A stretch of 5,421 bases of DNA from Candidatus Omnitrophota bacterium (GTDB lineage Bacteria > Omnitrophota > Gorgyraeia > 2-01-FULL-45-10), in NCBI GenBank assembly GCA_030691985.1, contig JAUYDB010000076.1:1-5421 (forward strand), in the 5' to 3' direction. This document shows, in pieces, positions 1-5,338 of the stretch. Made by a program: the position numbers and the translations under genes. Below the pieces are notes generated by a model. That model had not been told where the DNA came from, did not search any database, and worked only from the letters and a program-made list of their open reading frames with translations. Numbering within the stretch: position 1 is the stretch's first letter; the number at the start of each line of letters is the position of its first letter.

Positions 1-557
1 AATTTCCAGTCAATGCTTATCGGGATCGAACCGTGTTGAAATACGGCGCGGCTCTTTCTTTTCTGGGCGTTACCGCCGATCTTTTTGCTATTGATAATAA
101 TATCGTATTTTTCACGCGAGGCGCTGCACAACTCATGCGGCGCGCATCTATTTTTAAAATCCTCCGCCTCAAGCGCGAAAGAAGCTTCCAGGCCCAGGGA
201 CTTATAAAAAGATATGAGAAAAGCGCAAATCTTCCGGTAGGAAACAAGGACGTTATCCGGCTCGCCTATATCGCCTTTACCGCAAACGATGCTATAGGTT
301 ATCTCATCATCATGAAAAAGGACGCCGCCGCCGGTCATCCTCTTTGCGATCTGAATGTTATCGGCGCCGCATTTAGCCATATCAATTTTACTTTCAGGTG
401 ACTGCGAGACACCGTATGTAAACGAGGGGGCACTCCATCCATACACACGAAATACCGGAATTCCTTCGATCATATATCGGTGAAAGATCTTTTCATCGAG
501 CGCCATATTGTACGCGGCACTGCCGGGATGTGAACGGATAAGCCTGAATGTCTTCAT
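1..557 (-). CDS. lipM: LipM-like octanoyltransferase / lipoate-protein ligase family protein (3' end cut by the window)
   Basis: This frame has 185 codons open from an ATG at 557 to the window edge, so the C-terminus is missing. It belongs to the BPL/LplA/LipB cofactor-transferase fold. Visible motifs are YNMALDE (residues 16-22), RMTGGGVLFHDDEITYSIV (73-91), a lysine in KKIGGNAQ (158-165) and QHGSI (174-178). Cys144 lies 20 residues before the Ala of the NAQ motif, the same distance I recall for the catalytic Cys150 of Bacillus LipM. LplA ligases lack that cysteine and usually read HDxGN where this protein reads HDDEITYS. LipM moves octanoyl from acyl carrier protein to GcvH, so its place directly after the gcv genes suggests that GcvH is its acceptor. 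The start lies 11 nt after the gcvPB stop with no clear Shine-Dalgarno, which suggests translational coupling. The fold is certain; the LipM rather than ligase or LipL assignment is inferred from the cysteine and QHGSI. Confidence 0.8.
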   Translation of the reverse strand, partial: MKTFRLIRSHPGSAAYNMALDEKIFHRYMIEGIPVFRVYGWSAPSFTYGVSQSPESKIDMAKCGADNIQIAKRMTGGGVLFHDDEITYSIVCGKGDIGEPDNVLVSYRKICAFLISFYKSLGLEASFALEAEDFKNRCAPHELCSASREKYDIIINSKKIGGNAQKRKSRAVFQHGSIPISIDWK

Positions 558-568
558 GGCAATTTTTA

Positions 569-2017
569 TCAGGGCCGCCAACGCAGATTCGGTTCGCGGG
601 CGGCTTTCGTTTCATCAAGCCGTTTTACGGGCATGGTAAGCGGGGCCAGGTGAAGCGCATCGGGATTCGTTTGAGACAGCCTGGCGGCTTCTATCATAGC
701 ATCAATGAAGGAGTCTATCGTCTCCTTGCTCTCGGTTTCTGTCGGTTCAATCATCATCGCCTCTTTTACGATCATCGGAAAATATATAGTCATCGGATGA
801 AAAGATTTATCAATAAGATATTTAGCGATATCCAGGGCGTGCACTCCATTCTCCATCTGGCGGCTCGCGGATATGACGCACTCATGCATGCAGATCTTAT
901 CGTAAGGCGCCTCATAATATCCTTTTAGGCGCGCGAGACAATAGTTGGCGCTAAGAACGGCGTTTTCGCTTGATTCTATGAGCCCTGACCTGCCCAGCGC
1001 CAGTATGTAGGCATATGCTTTCAGAATGACCGCAAAATTTCCGTAGAAAGGCGCTATGTAACCGATGGATTTATGTTTATGATAATCGAGAGAAAATGTT
1101 CCATCGGCGCGGCGCATGACCCGCGGCACAGGAAGATAATCCACTAACTTTCCCGATACCCCGACCGGGCCGGCTCCAGGACCGCCTCCACCGTGAGGAG
1201 TTGCGAAGGTCTTATGCAGATTAAGATGTACAACATCAAAACCGATATCTCCGGGGCGGCATAACCCGAGAATCGCGTTAAGGTTCGCCCCGTCGTAATA
1301 CATTAATGCGCCGCGGGAGTGCGCCAGGTCCGCTATCTCTTTTATTTTAGGATTAAAAAGTCCCAATGTATCCGGACAAGTGAGCATCACCGCCGCCGTC
1401 TGGTCGCTTAGTGCTTTTTTATATGCCGCCATATCCAGGTAACCGAATTTATCAGTCGGTATGACGACTACCTCATATCCGGCGATCGCGGCGCTGGCGG
1501 GATTCGTCCCGTGCGCGGAGTCCGGGATGATAATATGTTTTCTGCGGGAACCATTATGTTTATGATACGCGGCGATGAGCATGACGCCGGTCAGTTCACC
1601 GTGCGCGCCGGCTAAAGGTTGAGTGGTGAAGGCCGCCATGCCCGTGATCTCACTAAATAATTCTTCCGCATGATATAAAACTTCCAAGGCCCCCTGCGCA
1701 AGCATGCCGCCGCCCGAAAGTTGGGGAAGGAGCGGATGCAAATCGGCGAAACCTTCCATGGCGGCGATCTTTTCAGTGAACTTAGGATTATATTTCATGG
1801 TGCAGGATCCGAGCGGATAAAAATTGGTGTCTACCGAGAAATTCCTGCGCGACAAATTGGAGAAATGTCTCACCACGTCCAGCTCTGAAACTTCGGGCAA
1901 ATTCGCCTGGGTTTTACGGAGATATTTTTCGCTCAAAGCCGGGGCAAGAGGCACATCCGGTTCGGGCAGCCTGAATCCTCTCCGGCCGACACGGCTCTTT
2001 TCAAATATTAACTGCAT
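569..2017 (-). CDS. gcvPB: Glycine dehydrogenase (decarboxylating) subunit 2, P-protein beta half
   Basis: A 482-residue protein, the usual length for the C-terminal half of a split P-protein. It carries the PLP site of glycine decarboxylase. Lys269 in HLNLHKTFATPHGGGGPG (264-281) is the expected Schiff-base lysine and Asp242 in YYDGAN the expected pyridine-nitrogen partner. Other family blocks are NFYPLGSCTMKYNP (65-78), QPLAGAHGELTG (133-144) and DSAHGTNPASA (166-176). The enzyme decarboxylates glycine and loads the aminomethyl group on lipoyl-GcvH, acting in the cytoplasm as a complex with GcvPA. The frame is open further upstream to an ATG at 2092, but that would add 25 basic residues overlapping the end of gcvPA. 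The ATG at 2017 is preferred because it has AAGGAG 7 nt upstream and begins with the typical MQLIFEKSRVGRRG opening. It follows gcvPA by 46 nt. Confidence 0.97.
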   Translation of the reverse strand: MQLIFEKSRVGRRGFRLPEPDVPLAPALSEKYLRKTQANLPEVSELDVVRHFSNLSRRNFSVDTNFYPLGSCTMKYNPKFTEKIAAMEGFADLHPLLPQLSGGGMLAQGALEVLYHAEELFSEITGMAAFTTQPLAGAHGELTGVMLIAAYHKHNGSRRKHIIIPDSAHGTNPASAAIAGYEVVVIPTDKFGYLDMAAYKKALSDQTAAVMLTCPDTLGLFNPKIKEIADLAHSRGALMYYDGANLNAILGLCRPGDIGFDVVHLNLHKTFATPHGGGGPGAGPVGVSGKLVDYLPVPRVMRRADGTFSLDYHKHKSIGYIAPFYGNFAVILKAYAYILALGRSGLIESSENAVLSANYCLARLKGYYEAPYDKICMHECVISASRQMENGVHALDIAKYLIDKSFHPMTIYFPMIVKEAMMIEPTETESKETIDSFIDAMIEAARLSQTNPDALHLAPLTMPVKRLDETKAAREPNLRWRP

Positions 2018-2040
2018 CCTTCGACTCCTTGCTCGGGATG
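2015..2040. repeat. Degenerate copy of the ATCCC-TCGACTTC-GCTCGGGAT repeat, overlapping the gcvPB start
   Basis: On the plus strand this 26-nt stretch is bounded by CATCC and GGATG and contains TCGACT and GCTCGGGAT. The hairpin at 3414-3437 shares ATCC, TCGACT and GCTCGGGAT in the same order, differing by a 2-nt insertion and a few substitutions. The outer CATCC arm is the complement of the gcvPB start codon plus two bases, so the ribosome binding site and start codon both lie in repeat-derived DNA. Homology is inferred from this one alignment by eye. Confidence 0.6.
2025..2030 (-). promoter_or_regulatory. Shine-Dalgarno site of gcvPB
   Basis: AAGGAG with a 7-nt spacer (TCGAAGG) before the ATG at 2017. 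It decides the start of gcvPB against the longer open frame. The site lies inside a degenerate copy of a dispersed repeat (2015-2040). Confidence 0.8.
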
Positions 2041-2063
2041 AACCCCGGGCTTGCCTAACGGGT

Positions 2064-3395
2064 TCACAGCGCCGCTTCCAAACTGCTGGCAAAATGAACT
2101 ATCTCTTCTTTGGTGCGTTTTTCTGTGACTGCGATCAAAAGATAATTGTCGAGTCCTTTGTAAAATTTGCCAAGCGGAAAACCGCAGGCAAATCCTTTGC
2201 TTATCAGCTGATGGACCACTTCACCGGCATTTTTAGGCAACTCCACCGTGAACTCATTGAATGTCGGAGAAGTTCGTTTCACCGTAACTCCGGGAACCTT
2301 ATCAAGAATCGTCTTCGCAAATTCCGCTTTTTGATAATTCAGCTCGGCCAATTCTTTCATGCCGTTTTTACCGAGAAGCGATGTGTATATCACGGCGCGC
2401 AATGAACAGAGAGCCTCGTTGGAGCAGATATTTGAAGTTGCCCGTTCCCTGCGTATATGCTGCTCGCGCGCCTGTAGGGTCAGGACAAATCCGCGCTTAC
2501 CGTCCAAATCCAGCGTTGCGCCGACAATTCTGCCCGGCATCTGACGCATGCATTCTTTTTTTACGGCGATAAGGCCCAGGTATGGCCCGCCGAATGATAA
2601 CGGAATGCCGAGGCTCTGGCCCTCGCCTGTAGCAATGTCAAAACCCATCTCTCCCGGGCTTTTGAGCATCCCCAGGGATACAGGATATACCGAAGCTATG
2701 GCCAGAGCGCCGCTTGCATGCACGCGCTTAACGATGTCGGAATAATCATCCACCGCGCCGAAAAAATTCGGATTCTGCACTATCACCGCAGCGGTTTTAT
2801 CGTCGAGCTGTTTATAAATATCCTCGCGGCAACTTTGGCCGTGCGCCACCGGTGTTTCCACAAATTCAATTGAGAGATTAGAGGTATAAGTATAGAGCAT
2901 GGTGCGATATATGAGGCTAACGCCGCTATCAACGATAATTTTTTTTCTGCCGGTGAGTCGGACAGCCATCATCGCCGCTTCATAGAGCGCTGTGCCGCCG
3001 TCATATAATGAGGCATTGGAAACGTCGAGCCCCGTCAATTCACAAATCACCGTCTGATATTCATAAATCGCCTGCAGCCATCCCTGAGAACATTCGGGCT
3101 GATAAGGCGTATAGGCAGTATAAAACTTGGGATCCCCCGCCAGAGAATCCACCGCCGCCGGAATATAATGATCATAGAACCCAGCGCCGACAAAATTAGT
3201 CAGATGCGTTGCGTTTTTACGCGAAAGAGATTTCAGGTGTTCGATAACCTCAAATTCGGATTTCCCCTCGGGAATATTGAACGACTTGGGCCGCAAATCT
3301 TCGGGGATATCCCGAAATAGCTCATCGACACTCTTTACGCCGATGGCCTCGAGCATCTGGTTTTTTTCAATCTTAGTGTGTGAAATATAATTCAT
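2064..3395 (-). CDS. gcvPA: Glycine dehydrogenase (decarboxylating) subunit 1, P-protein alpha half
   Basis: A 443-residue protein, normal for the N-terminal half of a split P-protein. Family blocks seen are FVGAGFYDHYIPA (68-80), YTPYQPECSQGWLQAIYEYQ (95-114), ASLYDGGTALYEA (128-140), GEGQSLGIPLSFGGPYLG (257-274) and GRIVGATLDLDGKRGF (288-303) followed by REQHIRRERATSNICSNEAL (310-329). GEGQSLG stands where the beta half has its PLP lysine, consistent with the catalytically incomplete alpha half. It pairs with GcvPB to form the decarboxylase. The ATG at 3395 is chosen because GGAG lies 7 nt upstream and MNYISHTKIEKNQML is a typical opening. The frame stays open to an ATG at 3524, but those 43 extra codons are translated repeat DNA. 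The gene follows gcvH after a 162-nt repeat-filled gap. Confidence 0.97.
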   Translation of the reverse strand: MNYISHTKIEKNQMLEAIGVKSVDELFRDIPEDLRPKSFNIPEGKSEFEVIEHLKSLSRKNATHLTNFVGAGFYDHYIPAAVDSLAGDPKFYTAYTPYQPECSQGWLQAIYEYQTVICELTGLDVSNASLYDGGTALYEAAMMAVRLTGRKKIIVDSGVSLIYRTMLYTYTSNLSIEFVETPVAHGQSCREDIYKQLDDKTAAVIVQNPNFFGAVDDYSDIVKRVHASGALAIASVYPVSLGMLKSPGEMGFDIATGEGQSLGIPLSFGGPYLGLIAVKKECMRQMPGRIVGATLDLDGKRGFVLTLQAREQHIRRERATSNICSNEALCSLRAVIYTSLLGKNGMKELAELNYQKAEFAKTILDKVPGVTVKRTSPTFNEFTVELPKNAGEVVHQLISKGFACGFPLGKFYKGLDNYLLIAVTEKRTKEEIVHFASSLEAAL

Positions 3396-3402
3396 GGTTC
3401 GA

Positions 3403-3406
3403 CTCC
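3403..3406 (-). promoter_or_regulatory. Shine-Dalgarno site of gcvPA
   Basis: GGAG (CGGAG in context) with a 7-nt spacer TCGAACC before the ATG at 3395. It supports this start over the longer repeat-encoded extension. The block GGAGTCGAA is identical, and identically placed, in front of gcvPB. Confidence 0.7.
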
Positions 3407-3410
3407 GTCC

Positions 3411-3526
3411 TTCGATCCCTCGACTTCGCTCGGGATCGAATCCTGAGCTTTTGTCGAAGGATTCGATAAACTCAGGACAGCCTTGAGCTTTTGTCGAAAG
3501 GCGCTCACCATAGACCCTGAGCAAGG
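3411..3526. repeat. Array of dispersed palindromic repeats (GAGCTTTTGTCGAA family) between gcvH and gcvPA
   Basis: Three adjacent units fill this gap. Unit 1 (3411-3440) is a 9-bp perfect stem, TTCGATCCC with GGGATCGAA, around a 12-nt loop. Unit 2 (3441-3477) is a long hairpin: TCCTGAG/CTCAGGA outside, TTTG/TAAA next (one G-T pair), TCGAA/TTCGA inside, with a 3-nt GGA loop and a 2-nt bulge. Unit 3 (3481-3526) opens with CCTTG, closes with CAAGG and is less paired. The 15-mer TGAGCTTTTGTCGAA occurs at 3444-3458 and again at 3484-3498. The open frames crossing the array are by-products of the repeat. There is no U-run after any hairpin, so these are not classic terminators; effects on mRNA stability or on the gcvH to gcvPA ratio are possible but unproven. 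Confidence 0.85.
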
Positions 3527-3557
3527 CAACCGTTTAACGATAGGCCGCGCCGAAGGG

Positions 3558-3947
3558 TCATTTGGAGAGGCCTTCAACATATTCCTTATATTGCGACGGA
3601 GTCATGAGATTGGATTTCTGGGCGCTATCGGTTATCTTGATAACGGCAATCCATCCCAAGTCATACGTGGACTTATTCACGAGCTCCGGATGGCTGGAAA
3701 GCTCTTTATTAACTTTTATAATTTCGCCTTCCAGCGGCGCATACACGTCTGAAGCGGCCTTCACCGATTCGATTGTCGTGCAAAATTCAATTTGCTTAAC
3801 ACTGGCGCCGGCCTTCGGCACATCGATAAAGGTAATATCGCCAAGAGCGTGTTGTGCATAGTCGGTAATTCCAATGGTCGCGGTATTGCCCTCGATCCTC
3901 GCCCATTCATGATCCTTTGTGTAGAGTAGACTATCCGGTATAAGCAT
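3558..3947 (-). CDS. gcvH: Glycine cleavage system H protein, lipoyl carrier
   Basis: A 129-residue protein with the standard H-protein length and layout. It opens with LLYTKDHEWARIEGNTATIG (7-26), then ITDYAQHALGDITFIDVP (27-44), and has the lipoylation site IESVKAASDVYAPLEGEI (59-76) with Lys63 as the modified lysine. SHPELVN (85-91) and GWIAVIKI (98-105) complete the fold. The lipoyl arm carries the aminomethyl group from the GcvPA/GcvPB decarboxylase to GcvT. The ATG at 3947 is supported by AGGA 6 nt upstream and by the family's usual N-terminus. The frame is open to 4064, but the extra residues are translated repeat DNA. The LipM-like gene at the end of the operon is its likely modifying enzyme. 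A repeat insertion lies just upstream, but the ribosome binding site is intact. Confidence 0.98.
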   Translation of the reverse strand: MLIPDSLLYTKDHEWARIEGNTATIGITDYAQHALGDITFIDVPKAGASVKQIEFCTTIESVKAASDVYAPLEGEIIKVNKELSSHPELVNKSTYDLGWIAVIKITDSAQKSNLMTPSQYKEYVEGLSK

Positions 3948-3959
3948 CTTTTGTCCTCT

Positions 3960-4081
3960 CATATTTTGCGCTATGTCATTCCCGAATGACATAAAACTGT
4001 CATTCCCGAATGCTTTTATCGGGAATCCAAACAATGTGGATTCCCGCTTTCGCGGGAATGACACGTGGCATATTTTGCGCT
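3960..4081. mobile_element. Short palindromic repeat element (GTCATTCCCG family) flanked by a 13-bp direct repeat
   Basis: The 13-mer CATATTTTGCGCT occurs at 3960-3972 and 4069-4081, bracketing a 96-bp block (3973-4068). The block holds several inverted repeats: ATGTCATTC/GAATGACAT (3973-3992); an outer 11-bp pair TGTCATTCCCG/CGGGAATGACA (3998-4008 with 4053-4063); an inner 10-bp pair CGGGAATCCA/TGGATTCCCG (4020-4029 with 4037-4046); and an alternative 8-bp hairpin at 4040-4059. In the operon mRNA that hairpin has a GAAA tetraloop. TGTCATTCCCGAATG is directly repeated at 3974-3988 and 3998-4012. No open frame large enough for a transposase is present, so this is a non-autonomous MITE/REP-like element. 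The 13-bp repeat looks like a target duplication, which is an inference. Confidence 0.75.
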
Positions 4082-5161
4082 GCCGCTTTTATAAAAAGGC
4101 TTATCGGTAACTTTCGCCGATATGGATACCGCGCCGTCTTTAAGCACGACTTCTTCGCCCACGAATACTTCACGCGAAACATATCCCATTCCGATGCCGG
4201 ATCCGAGACTCGGCGAAAACGAACCGCTCGTTACCGCGCCAAGATCCCGGCCCTTATGCACTATGCGATAATTATGTCTGGGAGAACGCCGGGAGTCCGC
4301 TACAAAATATATCATCTTTCGAGGGATACCACTTTGTTTCTGTTTCAAAAGCGCGGATTTGCCTACGAATTCTTTATTCCAGCATATAAACCGCTCGCCG
4401 GCGGACTCTAAAGGCGAAGTTTTGGCGTCTACATCCTGCCCGTAAAGACTATATCCCATTTCAAGGCGCAAGGTGTCGCGCGCGCCAAGACCTATCGGCA
4501 GAACTCTTTTGTCTTCCAGTATCTTCCGCCATAATGGTACAATTTTCTGATTGGGCATGTATAATTCATACCCCAACTCTCCTGTATAACCGGTGCGGCT
4601 GATTATGATCCTCTCTCCCAGCACTGTAAAGTATCCAAAGGTATAATATCGCAATTTTTCGATACCGGCGCCGGCCAGTGCAATAAGCGCTTTGGCCGCC
4701 AGCGGCCCTTGCAGATCGAGTTTTCCAAGTGATGCGGAGACGTTTTCAAAACACGCCGTGCCGGTTAAATATTTACGCATGTGCGACTCGTCGCCGTTTG
4801 TGGTAGCGGCGTTGACCACGGCCATCCATCGCGTATCGCTGATCCTGTACACCAAAAGATCATCAACGATCCCGCCTTCTTCATTAAGCATGAAACCGTA
4901 ACGACATGAAGACACGCTCATGCTCTTAAGCTCCATGGTCACCAGATGCTCAAGATTGCTCTTTGCCAGATCCGCCTCAATGATGAATTCGCCCATGTGG
5001 CATATATCGAAGAGCCCGGTATTTTTACGCGTCCAGAGGTGTTCTTCAATGATACCGGTATACTGGATGGGCATCAACCAGCCCCCAAAGGGCGCCAGTC
5101 TGGCTCCGAGGAATTTATGCTCTTCTACAAGAGTGGTTTCTGAAACCTTTACGCAATCCAT
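4016..5161 (-). CDS. gcvT: Aminomethyltransferase, glycine cleavage T protein
   Basis: A 381-residue T-protein. It transfers the methylene carbon from aminomethyl-lipoyl-GcvH to tetrahydrofolate and releases ammonia. Family motifs in order are FGGWLMPIQYTGI (25-37), DICHMGEF (52-59), NEEGGIVDDLLVY (93-105) whose Asp100-Asp101 pair should include the catalytic aspartate (Asp101 in E. coli), RTGYTGELGYELY (189-201), GLGARDTLRLEMGYSLYGQD (224-243) and LGAVTSGSFSPSLG (307-320). The native protein should end near KPFYKSGSAKY (354-364). Residues 365-381, including CHSRESGNP, come from the inserted palindromic repeat, which also supplies the TAA stop. The ATG at 5161 has only a weak, distant AGGA (12-nt spacer), but it gives the usual number of residues before the VEEHKFLGA motif and no other start fits. 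It is the first gene of the operon. Confidence 0.97.
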   Translation of the reverse strand: MDCVKVSETTLVEEHKFLGARLAPFGGWLMPIQYTGIIEEHLWTRKNTGLFDICHMGEFIIEADLAKSNLEHLVTMELKSMSVSSCRYGFMLNEEGGIVDDLLVYRISDTRWMAVVNAATTNGDESHMRKYLTGTACFENVSASLGKLDLQGPLAAKALIALAGAGIEKLRYYTFGYFTVLGERIIISRTGYTGELGYELYMPNQKIVPLWRKILEDKRVLPIGLGARDTLRLEMGYSLYGQDVDAKTSPLESAGERFICWNKEFVGKSALLKQKQSGIPRKMIYFVADSRRSPRHNYRIVHKGRDLGAVTSGSFSPSLGSGIGMGYVSREVFVGEEVVLKDGAVSISAKVTDKPFYKSGSAKYATCHSRESGNPHCLDSR

Positions 5162-5199
5162 TATGAGATTAAATCCTACACATTGACATCAATTTTAAA

Positions 5200-5228
5200 A
5201 TCATAATACTGCGGGCACATTTTGTCAA
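5200..5228 (-). promoter_or_regulatory. Predicted sigma70-type promoter of the gcvT-gcvH-gcvPA-gcvPB-lipM operon
   Basis: On the minus strand TTGACA (5228-5223) is followed by exactly 17 nt and then TATGAT (5205-5200): a perfect -35, optimal spacing and a one-mismatch -10. Transcription should start near 5193, giving a leader of about 32 nt before the gcvT ATG. That is too short for a glycine riboswitch, which often controls gcv operons. Regulation, if any, is therefore more likely by a DNA-binding protein or from an unseen upstream promoter. Confidence 0.8.
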
Positions 5229-5262
5229 CAACTAACCCAACTACCGGGGCCCTATCAAGATT

Positions 5263-5293
5263 ACCAATTCCTGGCCCCGGCCCAGGAATTGGT
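5263..5293. repeat. 12-bp perfect inverted repeat in the divergent promoter region
   Basis: ACCAATTCCTGG (5263-5274) and CCAGGAATTGGT (5282-5293) are exact reverse complements around a 7-nt GC-rich centre. The palindrome lies between the divergent gcvT promoter (its -35 begins 35 bp away) and the plus-strand -10 at 5327. It has no T-run on either side, so it does not look like a rho-independent terminator. It could be an operator for a dimeric regulator serving both directions, or another small repeat. No specific regulator can be named. Confidence 0.6.
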
Positions 5294-5323
5294 TAACATG
5301 CGATAGAATTCCACTGCATTTCG

Positions 5324-5332
5324 TGATATAAT
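5324..5332 (+). promoter_or_regulatory. Predicted extended -10 promoter of the rightward gene
   Basis: TGATATAAT combines the TGn extension with a consensus TATAAT (5327-5332). No good -35 is visible at 16-18 bp, which is tolerated by extended -10 promoters. Only 6 nt separate the -10 from the GTG at 5339, so the transcript would begin at or next to the start codon. Confidence 0.5.
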
Positions 5333-5338
5333 CTGGAG

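Noticed and set aside
33..401. Plus-strand open frame of 122 codons opposite the LipM-like gene
   Set aside because: It is exactly antisense, codon on codon, to a clearly conserved transferase and has no recognisable motif. Other plus-strand frames opposite the gcv genes were discarded for the same reason.
2018..2092. N-terminal extension of gcvPB to an ATG at 2092
   Set aside because: It would overlap the end of gcvPA, adds a low-complexity basic peptide, and bypasses the AAGGAG-served ATG at 2017.
3396..3524. N-terminal extension of gcvPA to an ATG at 3524
   Set aside because: The extra 43 codons are translated palindromic repeats; the ATG at 3395 has a correctly spaced GGAG and the usual family N-terminus.
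3411..3526. CRISPR array from repeated 15-mers
   Set aside because: There are only two copies, each is part of a hairpin, and there are no uniform spacers or cas genes.
3948..4064. N-terminal extension of gcvH to 4064
   Set aside because: The extension is repeat translation (SFPRKRES type), and the ATG at 3947 has AGGA 6 nt upstream and a normal H-protein start.
569..5161. A novel biological system in the main operon
   Set aside because: All four complete genes match well-known glycine cleavage proteins of normal length with intact key residues; only the repeat insertions are unusual.
5184..5193. TTGACATCAA as an operator or second -35 element near the gcvT start site
   Set aside because: The half-sites are only 4 bp, and no -10 lies at a suitable distance on either strand; too little to call.
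5263..5293. Rho-independent terminator at the 12-bp palindrome
   Set aside because: No T-run follows on either strand, and no gene ends nearby on either side.
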